From contig JASANC010003605.1 in the NCBI GenBank assembly GCA_030248135.1, positions 1 through 64,000 of the forward strand: 64,000 bases of DNA. The letters run 5' to 3'. The DNA comes from Theristus sp. LFF4_11 (lineage: Eukaryota; Nematoda; Chromadorea; Monhysterida; Xyalidae). The notes beneath the pieces are model-generated. The model saw nothing but the letters and a program-made list of their open reading frames with translations. It was not told the origin of the DNA and ran no database searches. Shown here in pieces: positions 48,401 to 60,300 of this stretch; position 1 is the first letter of the stretch, and each line of letters starts with the position of its first letter. A program made the position numbers and the translations under genes.

Positions 48401-50474
48401 AAATGGTTAGTGCTCCGTGCTACGGTGCGCATATGTGAAGCAATGTGAAGCATAGCTTTCGAAACTTTTTTGTCATAGTCTCACAATCGGCTACGTTAGT
48501 ACGGTATTGCCGAGTCAAGGCCAATTCATGCACGACGTATGTATATCCGGCACGTTACGTCACTGCACGTCAAGTGTGAATGCGTGTATAAACGAGCACG
48601 TGTTCTAAAGATAGCGTAACGTGCCGGATTGCTGTTTTTTTTGCTCCATGAATGAAGACGTGACGTGACGTGACGTGACGTGACGTGACGTGACGTGACG
48701 TGCCGTAAAAATTTGTGTGCATGAATTGGCTTTAAACATGGCACCTTTTGTTCAGTATAAAAGGAGCGCCACTAAATTTGAATCAAAGAACAGCAACGTT
48801 CAGAAACCAAACTGAGTGTCAAATTTGACGTGTTTTTTGGAACTAACTGATTCTTCCGTGCTATTCTGTTTACCCGCTCATATTTGAGTTTCACACACTT
48901 TTGGGAGTTATCTTGAATTCGTGAATTCTTGAATAAAACCACCTCCTAGTCTCGCGCACAAGAACTGCCTTATTTTATATTTATTTGTAGGTACAGGTGC
49001 GGCGCATCATCGCCATGCAGCAGCGTGCGGCCGTGCCACAAGCATCCGCCGAACGGCGCCGTGTTCGCCGCAAGTGTCGGCGTGCTCGTGTTGACGCTGA
49101 TCCACATGCTCATCGGTCTCTTCTGGTTCGCCGTTCGCCGGCCGCAGCAGGCGCCGCATCTTTTGTTGAGCGATTTTCAGCCGAACAACTCGATCGGCGT
49201 CAAGTGGGAGTGCAGCGCCAACAACGACCGCTGGTCGATCGTGCTGGCCGTTTGTCCAACCGTGTACGCGCTCGTTGCCGTCTACTTCCTGCAGAGGGCG
49301 CTGCGCTCGCCATACGTCTACCCCGTCTGGCTGACCAGGTATTATCGTTACAGGAAGACCGCGTGCACAAAAGTTTCACGCGTTGGGGAAAAGCCGGACA
49401 CCAAACCAGACGCATGACGTCATCCGACGTCTTTCGTCAGCTACCGTAACCCAATTTTGAATTCCCGCGGATTCTTGAAACGTTTTTCCTATCCCTGTGT
49501 GCAAAGGCATAGAGAACCGGGACCAAAATGAAAGATAATACACACCGTAAAGTCTTGCAGATAAGGTCTCCTTACATAAATTTAAAAACCAAAAATTTCT
49601 GAAAAAAAGTAGAATTTTGTGTGACAACCTTATAAGTGAGAGGAGATCTTATAAAGCGAAAATTAGGACGGCCTCATAAACGGAGGGGGATTTTGACCAA
49701 AAGTTTGATTTTGATTTTTTTGGTTTCCCCCGTCACTTCCGCCCACTTTTTGGTGGGGGTTTTATAAGTGGGAGGAACCTTATGCATGCATGCAAGACTT
49801 TACGGTATGCTGGTTTAGCAAGCAGTTTGTAGCTTTATTGCTATAATTGCTGATGGTGCACAACTGCCACTTGTATACGTTGAAATACATTCACTATTCA
49901 TTCATTAATTGCCAGAAAATGTTCAAAACACTACGCTCGACAGTTCAACAACAACAGTTGTGGTGTCGCTTGATTTTCGTGATTGCAAAACTCACAAAAC
50001 CCGCCAAAACTGCGCAGATTCCTGCTGTCCGGCTGGCTGGCGTTTCTCGCGGCGCACGCCGGCGTCCTCTGCGGTTTCTTCGTGATGAGCGACGTCGCGA
50101 AGGACGACATCGGCGTGTACGCCGCCTACAACATGTCGTTCTCGGTGATCTACGGTTTCGTGTTTCTCGCCAGCTCCATACTGCCCGTCTGCTACCTCGT
50201 GACGCTGCGCAGTGAACTGAACGACGACAACTACGTGGCACGCCAGCGAGGGCGCTACTTCCGCCGCGGCAACATCCTCTACTTCATCGACGCCATCGCC
50301 ATACCGAGCTTGACGTCGTTGGCGCGCGGCATCAGCGGCGTCGTCATGGAGCGCACGACGAATGTCGCCAACGACGACGCCAATGTACGCCAGTGTCAGT
50401 CGGCAGCTGGCGTTGTCGTGACGCCAACTGTTGCGGACTACGCGCGCAAAGATCTCGTCGAGTTGGTTGATTGA
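42445..50474 (+). CDS. class C (metabotropic glutamate receptor-like) GPCR
   Basis: Fifteen exons join in phase to 1029 residues: 42445-42666, 43328-43435, 43914-43986, 44201-44340, 44617-44904, 45126-45256, 45339-45458, 46072-46408, 46552-46743, 47162-47353, 47624-47809, 47903-48040, 48248-48405, 48991-49338, 50018-50474. A signal peptide (1 to about 29) precedes a Venus-flytrap ligand-binding domain with GDIGCFTLHGALQIAG, SEAHYHAVKEVND, STSSTSADFDNM, FKYFTRTIGSDYYAAVA and LLSRFNWTHINVVYEN. A short Cys-containing linker (about 600-660) leads to seven membrane segments at roughly 670-692, 710-727, 735-753, 790-812, 850-868, 880-900 and 912-935. NFNTPILRASERC after TM1 is typical of the family. 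The cytoplasmic tail is about 90 residues. The start was chosen because it places the hydrophobic signal at the N-terminus. The linker has fewer cysteines than the standard nine-Cys domain. Ligand unknown; glutamate not assured. Confidence 0.88.
42718..42892. mobile_element. CAGTCGAACTC MITE, copy in GPCR intron 1
   Basis: Palindromic body with GGCAATCAGCTGATTCGTTG and CAACCAATCAGCTGATTGCC arms. Ends are diverged; related copies at 53381, 54499, 55935 and 62665 have TA flanks. Confidence 0.7.
45475..45870. repeat. degenerate ACCAATACC/ACTTGAT repeats
   Basis: GPCR intron 7 is largely short imperfect units such as GATACCAATACCAAA and TGCCGATACCAAACTTGATG. A reverse-oriented remnant (GGTATCGGTATTGGTATTAA) follows at 45935-45970. 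Confidence 0.8.
46865..47127. mobile_element. CCGTAAAGTCTTGCATATAAGG MITE, complete copy in GPCR intron 9
   Basis: Full TIRs with TA on both sides. Ends 34 bases before exon 10, so it sits just outside the branch-point and polypyrimidine region. Confidence 0.85.
48656..48702. repeat. GACGT pentanucleotide tract
   Basis: About nine units of the inverse of the CGTCA repeat found at 9405-9800, in GPCR intron 13. Confidence 0.85.
48730..48985. repeat. dispersed repeat copy abutting GPCR exon 14
   Basis: Direct copy of 19565-19805 (TTCAGAAACCAAACTG, GTCAAATTTGACG, CACCTCCTAGTC). It ends within about 10 bases of the exon 14 acceptor. Its continuation (TTTGAATTCCCGCGGATTC) appears after exon 14 at 49450. 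Confidence 0.6.
49545..49805. mobile_element. CCGTAAAGTC MITE, copy in GPCR intron 14
   Basis: Both TIRs present, the left TA changed to CA. Right end contains a duplicated GCAT (TTATGCATGCATGCAAGACT). Confidence 0.8.
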
Positions 50475-51720
50475 ACGCTGGTCACTGGAAGACTGTTCTT
50501 GGATATGGTGCAAAAAATCACGTTTTTTTCGCAGTGTTGCCTCGCGTTTTTATTTGCAAAAAAACAGGAACAACTATCTTGTTCGCACATTTTACACTCA
50601 CATTGTTTGTTTCGTTCTTGATTAAAGATTGTATGAATTCAAAATGGGTGTGTAAATGAATGAATGAAAATTCCGCAAAAACTGTGATTCATGGTGTTTT
50701 ATTTCAGTACATGTAGATCTGATTAGTGAGAACGGTTGCACGTAAAAAACAACACACAACATAACGATTTTGGAAGGTCGGCGGATAACCAAAAAATGCA
50801 ACTATTTTTTCAGAAAACTACGAGCAGCAAATTTATTTTTTAAGCTGTCAATCCACCGTTAAATTTTCCGCAGCCCCCCAGTGCCCCCACTCCGTTTGTC
50901 GAAGACGACGTCGAAGCTTGGACTTAGGCTTAGGCTTTAAAAAAACAATGCTCTGATCCTTTGCGCTTTGCGACACTTCATTTGAAACCATCATATCTCC
51001 ACACAGGGCTTGTTCAACTGTTTGGAAAAGCGGAGGGACGATTATCGATTTTTCTTTTCTTTCTCGTTATTGCAATTGCTCTCTCAGCAATTGCCTGACA
51101 AAGCGTGCCTAAAACGTATCTCAACATCGATAACGTAATAACTTAATAACCCCATAATAAGCTTCATGGTTTCATCGCGCTGAAAACTTATGCTTTCAAC
51201 TGTTGTAAGGAACTTTCAATTTGATAATCCTAAAGGGAGTTTTAATCTAACAGGCTCATGCAGTGTTGTTGTTGTTTTGCGTCTGGCGAGTGTTTGTAAC
51301 TCAAATCAGCTGCGTTGCGCCGACCGCTTCATGGCAGTCATATGGCTGCTTTTTCTGCAAGTTTCGCGAAAATGGTAAACGCCAGCGCCGCTGTGAGACG
51401 TGTATGCCCCAAGGAGCACGTGCCGGGATACAAAGAAGCTCAGCTTTCGACGGAGGCGCAAACTATGATGCAGTTGTTGTCATTTGTTTGTTCGCAGTTG
51501 GATTGTACAATTCGAAAACTTTTTACATTGTTTTTGAAGACTTTCGGTACAAGCAAAAAACTTTTCGCTGACTTAAAAAAGTTCGCAGCATATGTCAACT
51601 TATAAAGTTGACTCAGCGTGTGTGTGGCGTTTCTTGCATGTTACAGCGGTACAGGAAGTGACATGTGCATCATGAATGCCGCAAAACGAGGTTTGCCCGG
51701 ATGCATTATTATACTGATGG
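50475..51720. other. 3' flank of class C GPCR, no gene recognised
   Basis: The GPCR 3' UTR probably lies here; ATTAAAG at about 50621 could serve as a polyadenylation signal. ORF 51315-51605 (96 codons, Lys/Phe-rich end) has no recognisable motif. Confidence 0.35.
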
Positions 51721-52170
51721 GAGCATATTCCGGCCCGCTAATTCTGGCCTAAAGAATTCCGGCCCGCTCATTCCGGCCCAAAGAATTCCGGCCCGGAGAA
51801 TTCCGGCCCGGAGAATTTTCGCCAGCACGAACAATATTAAACCACACGAAGTGATTTTGAAATTTTTAAATTTTTTTATCATGAACAGGATTTGTGACCC
51901 TTTTACCTTATCAAAAAGGCTTGGCCTAGGATTAGGAACCTACAACAAGTCACTGCAAGCAAGTTCTGAACAAAAATAAAAAAATCACTTGAGAATTTTT
52001 ACCAAAAATCACTTCGTGTGGTTTAATATTGTTCTTGCTGGCGAAAATTCTCCGGGCCGGAATTCTCCGGGCCGGAATTCTTTGGGCCGGAATTCTTCGG
52101 GCCGGAATGAGCGGGCCGGAATTCTACGGGCCGGAATTTCGCGGGCCGGAATAGTACACGAGCCGTGCAT
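51721..52170. mobile_element. foldback element with GGCCGGAATTC repeats, copy 2
   Basis: Left arm about 51728-51860 and inverted right arm about 52005-52165, each with iterated GAATTCCGGCCCG units, then GCCAGCACGAACAATATTAA and ACCACACGAAGTGATTTT. The central loop is only about 145 bp. The outer edge at 52150-52165 (TACACGAGCCGTGC) equals the outer edge of copy 1. Confidence 0.85.
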
Positions 52171-52745
52171 ATGCACTAGCGACAGCCTCAAAACATCCTG
52201 TCTGTTACACGTTTGTGTTTCAGTGACTTGCTTGCTTAGAAGCTGCAATGTTCATGTGGTATCTGTGTATGTATGCAATCTTTCTCGTGCGTGTGCAAAA
52301 TTGTGAAATGCAATTATCGCTTTCTGAGACTGTGTGTTCGCAGGCTCCAGTGTCCTACAGAGAATCACGATAAACCATGCTGAAGACTGAACACACGATC
52401 TTTATCACCTAACATAATCAAAATAATCTTTTTTCTACTATACCGAAAGCGCACAATAACAAGAAATATTTGCTCAATTTGAAAGTACAATATGTATTTT
52501 TTGGTTCAAAAACGGAAAACTAATTAGACGCAAACAATGTACAATTGGGCGTGGAAGCTGCTCGGAGTACCACATTTGAGCAAAAGATGAAACACTGCGG
52601 TTTTAGTGCTGGTTGAGTTTTGCCAGTGACGAACCAATATTTGACCGGCTGTTTTAATAGTTCAATTGTACATACATTGCTCACTTTCCATGTACAAACA
52701 TGTGCACGCACATTATAGCGTACATTGTATGTGCAGTTTTGTATA

Positions 52746-53210
52746 CCGTATTACCTCAATTAAACCCCCCCCAAAATTAAACCCCCCCCAAAATAAACCC
52801 CCATCCCCTCGACAAGTTTCCAAATAATCCCCCCCCCCCAAAATAATCCCCCATGGGGGATTATTGGAAACCTGTTTGAAACACATACCCAGAAAAACAT
52901 ACACATAACAGTGAATTCAGTGGCTGGTTGCAGAGAAAATGATGAAATTGTGCTACCAAAGGCCCCAAATGGAAGAGTTAATGGTAATTTCATTACAAAA
53001 GGCTGTTGTAAAAAGAAATTTCTATGTAGAGTAGAAGTTTCTGCGACTTCCTTCCTGCCATGGAAGGTATTTTTGCCATTTTGCCCACCCGAAAAAATGG
53101 TTTCCAAATAAACCCCCCCCCCAAAAAAATAACCCCCCCAAAATAAACCCCCACCCCCAGAAGTCGCTGAAGAAATAAACCCCCATGGGGGTTTATTAGA
53201 GGTAATACGG
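52746..53210. mobile_element. G-rich TA-flanked MITE, copy 5
   Basis: Opposite orientation (C-rich on plus). TIR CCGTATTACCTCAATTAAAC to AGAGGTAATACGG, flanked by TA. Confidence 0.85.
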
Positions 53211-53380
53211 TATGCAGCTTATAATTCCGTTCCTTTACTTGCAGTACAATCTCTCCTTGTTTCGCATCAACTTGTTTGCGTCACATTTCATTGTGTTTTG
53301 TTGAGCGACATCCTCTGTTTACGAAGCACCGAGCGAATTCAATTCCGGACGTGCCGTGCCGTGTGAAAACATAATAACTA

Positions 53381-53532
53381 CAGTCGAACCTAATAACATA
53401 TCCAACTAGCTGATTGGTTGATGCCTGCATTCTGTGCATGGAGTGCCGCAGAGGCGAAGTTTGGTTTGCACAGAATGGATGCTTCACGTGATCACCAACC
53501 AACCAAGTTGGATATGACATGGAGTTAAACTG
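53381..53532. mobile_element. CAGTCGAACTC MITE with TA duplication
   Basis: Begins CAGTCGAACCTAATAAC and ends GGAGTTAAACTG with TA on each side. Inner arms contain GCTGATTGGTTGATG / CACCAACCAACC and CTGTGCA palindromes. Ends about 60 bases upstream of the cytochrome b5-like ATG. Confidence 0.8.
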
Positions 53533-53593
53533 TATTTGATTTTCTGCGAGAACTGGACCAGTGGAACGTTCAAAGTGCAACACACGAGTCATC

Positions 53594-53941
53594 ATGTACG
53601 AGCATCTGCGGCGAACCGAAGTCAGCACTGCTGCAAAAACTGCTGATACACACGACGGTGGCAAGGAAACGCAGAATAATAAAAAAACGAATGTTGCATT
53701 GCCTTGCTACTCATACGGCGACGTTCTGAAGCACAACCGCGCAGACGATCTATGGATAATCATTGATAACAAGGTCATCTGTAACGCAACGTTTTTTGGA
53801 ACGTTACAAACGCACAAAACGCCACCTAAAGCGTCAGTTTCATTTGCTGTCTGTGGAATACCGCGGGTGCTGGACATTTACTTGTTCAACAGAGTTGACG
53901 CTACCCGAAAAAATGCACAAAAACAGCGCGATACCTGCTAA
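53594..53941 (+). CDS. cytochrome b5-like domain, N-terminal half, partial or degenerate
   Basis: From ATG 53594 the frame has 115 codons. Residues about 35-62 read CYSYGDVLKHNRADDLWIIIDNK, the beta-1/helix-1 start of cytochrome b5-type heme domains (Y-T-x-x-E-V-x-x-H-N-x-x-D-D-x-W-V-I-I-x-x-K-V). The expected VYDVTxF...HPGG heme-ligand segment is replaced by VICNATFFGTLQTHKTPP, which lacks PGG. A GTCATC donor exists right after DNK, so this may instead be one exon whose partner is missing nearby; I found no HPGG exon before the next gene. The b5 domain could belong to a hydroxylase or desaturase. Possible gene remnant. Confidence 0.45.
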   Translation: MYEHLRRTEVSTAAKTADTHDGGKETQNNKKTNVALPCYSYGDVLKHNRADDLWIIIDNKVICNATFFGTLQTHKTPPKASVSFAVCGIPRVLDIYLFNRVDATRKNAQKQRDTC

Positions 53942-54351
53942 CATTTGATTCAGGTGTGCATGTACTGGAGTTCTGCCATAAACTGTGCATGATTATATTG
54001 TTTTATAATTTATACATTCACGTGATTATAAACAGCAATAATGTTACGTGTACCAGGACAAAAGTCTGCAGCGTTGGAACACAGTTTCCGCGTTTATGCT
54101 TGTTTTGTTGTCATTGGAGCTGCAGGTACATATAACCCAAAATGTCGTTCATCAGCATTTGCATGACATAACGAACATGCACATATTCAGCAACATTGCA
54201 ATACGCTGCTTCGCTTTACAAGACTACACGTTTAAAAATTGCCAGAAGTAAATAGAATGAAACTTTTGCTCTTTTAAAGTAATAAAAAAGTCGTTTTTTC
54301 CATGAATGAAGAATCATGCACTAAGGGCAAAGATCCAATTTGCAACCGCCA

Positions 54352-57300
54352 ATGGTTTACTCACGTCCCATAAGCACCATTGCCGCATATTTGCCGATCG
54401 CGCTCGCATATTCCGTTGGATTCATCATCAGCGTCATTGTGTTTCAACCGTATTCCACTTTGTGAGTGTCGGTGTCGATGTGAAAAGTCGCTGGTGTACA
54501 GTCGAACTCTAAATTACTGGCAATCAGCTGATTGGTTGGTGATTACGTGTGATGCATGATTTCTGTGCAGGACGGACTCCGGCGCCACCGCAATAATGGC
54601 TGCACAGAAAGCATGCAGCAAAACGTGCAACGCAAACCAATCAGCGTGATGGCCTGCAATTTTCAGTTCTACTGTACGTGTACGAGGCGTTATGCAGTTA
54701 TAGTGGGCATTTACAGTTTTGTATATCTCAGCTATCGTTCAACATACCCGATGTCGGTCAACACAACCGTTTATCGTACGAAAACCACAGTGCTACGAAC
54801 GATCACTCGATATGAGCGATGTAAGTGGCACGCATGTAAAAAACTGCCACTGCAGAGAAAGACTACCACAGCGCATATTGTACCACTACCATCAAGCTAT
54901 TTTTGTGAATTGGAAAAAAAGTTCGGTGCCGAGACGCTTATAATAGTTTTTTTTCGAAGACGAGTTCGGTAATTTGACTACTCGGTCAAAACTGATTTTT
55001 TTCGCAAAACAATTGTTTGTTACAATATGTTTGTTCAAACCTGACACTATTCTTTCGCAAGATTTCAGAGCTCGCAAAAAAGTAACGGGATCGGTATCGC
55101 AAGAAAACGCATGCCTATTTAGCCAAAAAATTGAAGTGTTTGATTCAGACCAAACCCGATATATATTCGTTCTTCTAATTCCAGAGTTTCGCACATTCTC
55201 TGAACTACAGCGCAAAAAAAGTGACAGGTTTACACAAAAACACAATATTTTAGTAGAGCGACAGACGCTAGACGAGCTGACGAGACGCGTGCGCATCGTG
55301 TGCTGGGTGTTGACGGTCGCGAATCAGACTGAACGACACGAGGCGATACTGGGCACATGGAGCAGACGATGTCAGCTGCTGTTGCTCGTGGTGGGCGGCG
55401 ACAGAGGAGGAGTCAGGAATCTCACACAGAACGCGCTCGTATGTCGCACACGCTCACGCTGAAAAATAATATGCACATGCAGATGCACATGCTCTTGCAC
55501 ATGTTCGTGCAAGGCGCTTATCGATTCACATTCACTTTTCGACTTTATAGAAGCAAAAGAAACTGTGTTGCCTGCCTCTGCATTGTTTTCAGATAAAAAA
55601 GACCTCTATAAGTTTTACTTCAAGTCACACCTGTTTGTGCATGTGAAGCGATCAGTGTATGAACATGTGCATCTGCATGAGCTTATGCGTGTCACACTGT
55701 TTTTTTCAACGAGCCAAAGCGTTCTCTGAAAAGCAGATTCAGTAATTCCGCGATTGCGATGAGGAAAAAATTGTCACACCGCTTTCAAATCTGTTTGCAC
55801 ACAAAAGTTTTGTTTGGGTTTTGTGAATGGCACTTGTCCGGTAAACAGGCGTGGGCTATTCATTAGTTAATTCCTTCACAAAACACGCTTCATTGTGAAC
55901 TTTCAAAAAGACAACAAGTGCAAAAACCGAATTACAGTCGAGCTCTAAATTATAGGCAATCATCTGATTGGTTGATGATTGCGCGATACCTGCTTTCTAT
56001 GCAGCCCTGGACTGCGCTTCCACATCATTGCCTGCACTGAAAGCGTGCACATCACCGTGATCACCAACGAATCAGTTGGTTGCCTATAACTTGGAGTTCG
56101 AATACAATTGTCACCACGGAGCTGTCTGTTGTTATACGTTCAAGCTGGTCCAGCTGAACGTCTCTGAGCATTACGGCTACCTCTGGGAGAAAACCAAGCA
56201 GGCGTTCGCGTTTGTGCATGCACGCTACGCGACACAGTTTGACTGGGTGATGAAAGTCGACGACGACAGCTACGTGCTGCTAGAACACCTCAGGTTCAGT
56301 ATTGAGTCCGTTTCTCCAATGTCTCTGCTGTTCAGTAATTCAGCCGGTGCATCATTCAACACGAATAAAGTGACTGAAAGAATGTGCCCTTTGGAGCTGT
56401 GTTCCGGCTAGGGTTGGCACAGGAAAAAAACCGGTTTCTTTTTCCGTTTTAAAACCGGTTTTTTTTCCAGTTTTTTTTGAAAAAATAAAGAACCGGTTTT
56501 TTACCTTAAAAATTTTCAAACTTCGTGGTCAAAAATCACAACTCTTCGTTTGATTGATAAAATGTAAAATTATATTTTTGAAAAAACGGTGCAGTGAACT
56601 GTGTCAAACTGAACTGGTGAAGCATCATTTTGCAGAAGCTTTTGTGTCAAGGGTCAAGTGAATTACGATGAAGACAAGGTGACTGCTAAACTAAGTGCAT
56701 ATGCAGACTGACTGACGATGTTGTCGATTTGCAAAGGGTAACTGATGAAATGTTATTTTTCAAACGCAATCCGCCACCGGTTTCACTTTGCAGTTCTGCA
56801 AATCTCGCCCCCCTAATCGGGGTCAGCTATCCGGTCTCCTTGCAACCGTCCCTCCCCGCTCCCCACACCTACACGGTCACTGCCCAGTCTTTGTTTTCAA
56901 TTTATTGAACGTGCTGCCCTGGAAACCAATAAAAGCGAAATTAATTTGATTTGAAACAAAAAATTGGGTAGCATTTGGTGGCAAAAATAGCATATTGGGT
57001 CGGTTGTATGCCCGAAAACAGCATTTTACGCTGCTCAAAATCACTAATTTTGATGTATTTCCTATTTTGAGTTCAAGATGCCAAGTTCTGAAAAGTTAAG
57101 GAGGTGGGAAGCATTCGGTTTTTTATGGTTTTAAAACGGTTTTAAAACGGAAAAGAAACCGGTTTTTTTTCCTGGCAATATAAAAAACCGGTTTTTTACC
57201 AACTCTAGTTCCGGCGAAACCAGGCATGTCGTGTGCGATTACAGTTCTGGCGAGGCCTGCACGCTTCGGTTTCGCTAGCTAAAAGTAAACGTGTTAGAAA

Positions 57301-60300
57301 CTTCCACCACTTCACACGCGGCATTGTGTATTTCTCCAGATTATTCCTGAACGGTCGCGCAGTGGAAGCTGCCCATTACTATGGCGCTCATTACAAACAG
57401 TTAGGCGGCTACAACAGCGGTGGCCCCGGCTACGTGATCAGCATGCACAACGTGGCAAAACTAATAGCAAAAATGCGAGTGCTGCCGTGCGCTAAGCAGA
57501 AGCGCAAAGGCTCGGCAGAGGACGTCGAAATTGCAAAGTGTCTTGCGGCGGTAGAACACGCTTTTCAGACCGTTGTTTTTCGTTTTAAAAATTGGTAATC
57601 ATCAGTGGATCACACACTGAGAAACGCCGACTCAATTCAGCTTACGAAAGCTAACATTTTATGTATTCCGCGTTTGTTCATTGCTTCAAGAAATTTCGTT
57701 AGCTACCGACGGCACATTGTGGGGCTGGTGAAGACACCGTGCAGCACACGCAAAAAGATTTCATCATCCCGCACTGCAAAAATTCCTGAACTGCAAACTG
57801 CACTGCATTTCGCACTGCATTTAAAAAAACTGCACAGCCATCTTTAAAAAATGACTGACACTGACTGACTATGATTTTTTAAAGATGCAATGCAGTCTGC
57901 AAGGTGCAACAGTGCAGGATGCATTTTTTCTGCGTGCACGCTATAAATTGCCATTTGGTATCTATAGCTCAGTATTACAACGTTCAAGCACTGTTTCTTG
58001 CGGTTTCGCCTGGTAAGCGCATACCGCGGGCCCCCAGGCTCGTCAGTACGACAAGGCCCGGGCTGCACAGCCCAATCAAACATGATGACCAGCACAGACG
58101 GATGCTATGTCTGTTATGTTCTTGTTATCTATCTATCTATAATACTAAGATAGTAACTGTGTATGTAAGTCAGGTCAGGTCAGGTCCGTTCCGCTACGTT
58201 GATTGGCTATTAAAATTTACAAGTTTGAGCCAATCTTGCTATTTAAGTCATCATCAGCTGAATACTCATACTCCATTTTTCAATGACAATGCAAAGTTTA
58301 AGTCGTCATTCCACATGACTTTAGTCATCATGATGCCTTTTGCTCAAGAGCGACAACCAACAAGCGAGACAATCGTAAGAATTGCAAGGACTCCAATGTA
58401 GACGATGGAGTTTTTTTTCACAAAAAAAAAGAGTTTGTAAAACAATCGCTTGCAAGTTAATCGCTCTTTTCACAAGGTAGACTTTTTATAAAACCGTGTT
58501 TACAACGAGTATTTAGAAAATCGTTGCTTTTTCCTTCATTTGTTTTTTTATCACAGAAAATGTGTCACTTAGGATAGAAAAGCTACATAACAAAACAAAA
58601 GCGACCGTTTTACACAATGGGTACTCATAAACATGTTGCTTTTTGTTGCACTCGATCAAAAAGAACTGGCTTGGGTTAGGGTAAGCGGGGAAAAGAAGTA
58701 AACATTCAAAACAAAAGCGGGAGCTTTGCTACGGGTATTCAGTAAAATGTTGCTGTTTTGTCATTTCCATTCTATCAAAAATCGTTGGATAAGGTTAGGG
58801 TTAAAGGTAAGAGTAGTAAACATACTACACAAAAGTGGCCGTTTTGCAGCGAATATTCAGAAAAGTTTTGCTTTTTGCGTCATTTAAACTTTAAAAGGTT
58901 TGGCTTAGGTTAGAGTAAGCGGGAAAAAGAAGCAACTTATTAAGACGAAAGTTGGCGTTTTGCAACAATTGTTCAGAAGTGTTGCCTTTTTGGCATTTAC
59001 ACTCTAAAAGGCCTGGCTTAGGTTAGGGTAAGCGGGTAAAAAACCATTACCAAGTCAAAAGCGGGCGCCAATGGGTATTTAAAAAAGTGTTGCCTATTCA
59101 GAAATGACAGCTGACTGAAGCAGATTGCTTTTTTTAAACCTGTATCTTAAACTGAAACAAAAACTTAAACCGGTATCAGTTAATTGTTGCTAATCAAACG
59201 GCATTGTTTTTTTTAATTTTTTGAACAGGAATGGCGATTGAACAACATGTGACGACATTGAAAAGCTAACCAAACAAGATTTATTTTTGAAACTTTGAGC
59301 GGGAATGGCTGTTAATTGTTGCTGATCAAAGGAGATTGTTTTTTTTGATACTTTAAACGGGAAGGACAGTGGAATGCAACTTATTAGCAAAGAATGAAAG
59401 GATAAATAAGCGACATTGAAAAGCTAATAAATGCGAGAATTGATTTTGATACTTTAATAGGGAATGGCAGTTGTTTGTTGCTGATTAAAAAAGATTGTTT
59501 TTCATATTTTGAATGGCAGTGCAGTTATGATTGTTAGATATTTGTTATTTCTTATGTATCGCTTTGATGCTGAAACAGCGAAAACCAAACCACACAATAA
59601 TTAGTGTTATGGTGAGTAAATCAGGTTACGATTGAATCGACAGCAATAAAATCAGTAAAAGCATGTTGCTTGACAAAAAACATGGCTTAAACAACAAAAA
59701 ATTCTGTGATTTTCAAAAAAAGTAGAAGCGTGATTTTCAAAAAAGTAGAAGCAATGACGGATACGATTGCTTTAAAAGTGAGCGATCATTTCTGTGGTAA
59801 ATCAACAACAGTCGGTTAAAGCAGCTCAAAATCAAAATGCAATGCATTTTGAGTCCGCGTCGTGGGCAAGGTCACAAGGGAAAACCAACTCAAAAATAAT
59901 AGTTGTATTTGTATCAGCTAACCGTGCCGTAGGCACGGGTCAATTTGCTAGTGTTATGTTATGTTATGTTCTTGAACATTTCAAAAAAACAACACAGTGA
60001 TGCTCAGCGTTGCCACAGAATATAACAAGCGTCTAAATCGTTTCAAGCTGTTGTCAAAGGCAGGAATCCGTCCGGCGGACACACGCGCTCTCACCGGCGC
60101 CTTTCGCTGGTCGCCGTTCAAGCCGATGAACACGATCAACAAAGAAACGATCGCAAAGGGATACGGATGGTTTTGGACGTTCACCGCGTATCCACTGAAA
60201 GAAGTCAGTTGTATCGTTGTAAATATGAACACCACCGGATTGTCTCTGCAGCTAGACAGAAGTAACGTTGCGATTATTGAGACTCAAAGTTTTTGAACGA

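Noticed and set aside
42445..50474. MITE-only introns as de novo introner insertions
   Set aside because: In each case the MITE fills only part of the intron and its ends do not coincide with both splice sites.
49992..50513. 173-codon minus-strand ORF
   Set aside because: Antisense shadow of the last class C GPCR exon.
56409..57207. hAT insertion as a break in the glycosyltransferase coding region
   Set aside because: The flanking frame has stops and the exon 3 donor precedes it; the insertion lies in intron 3 and the exons join without it.
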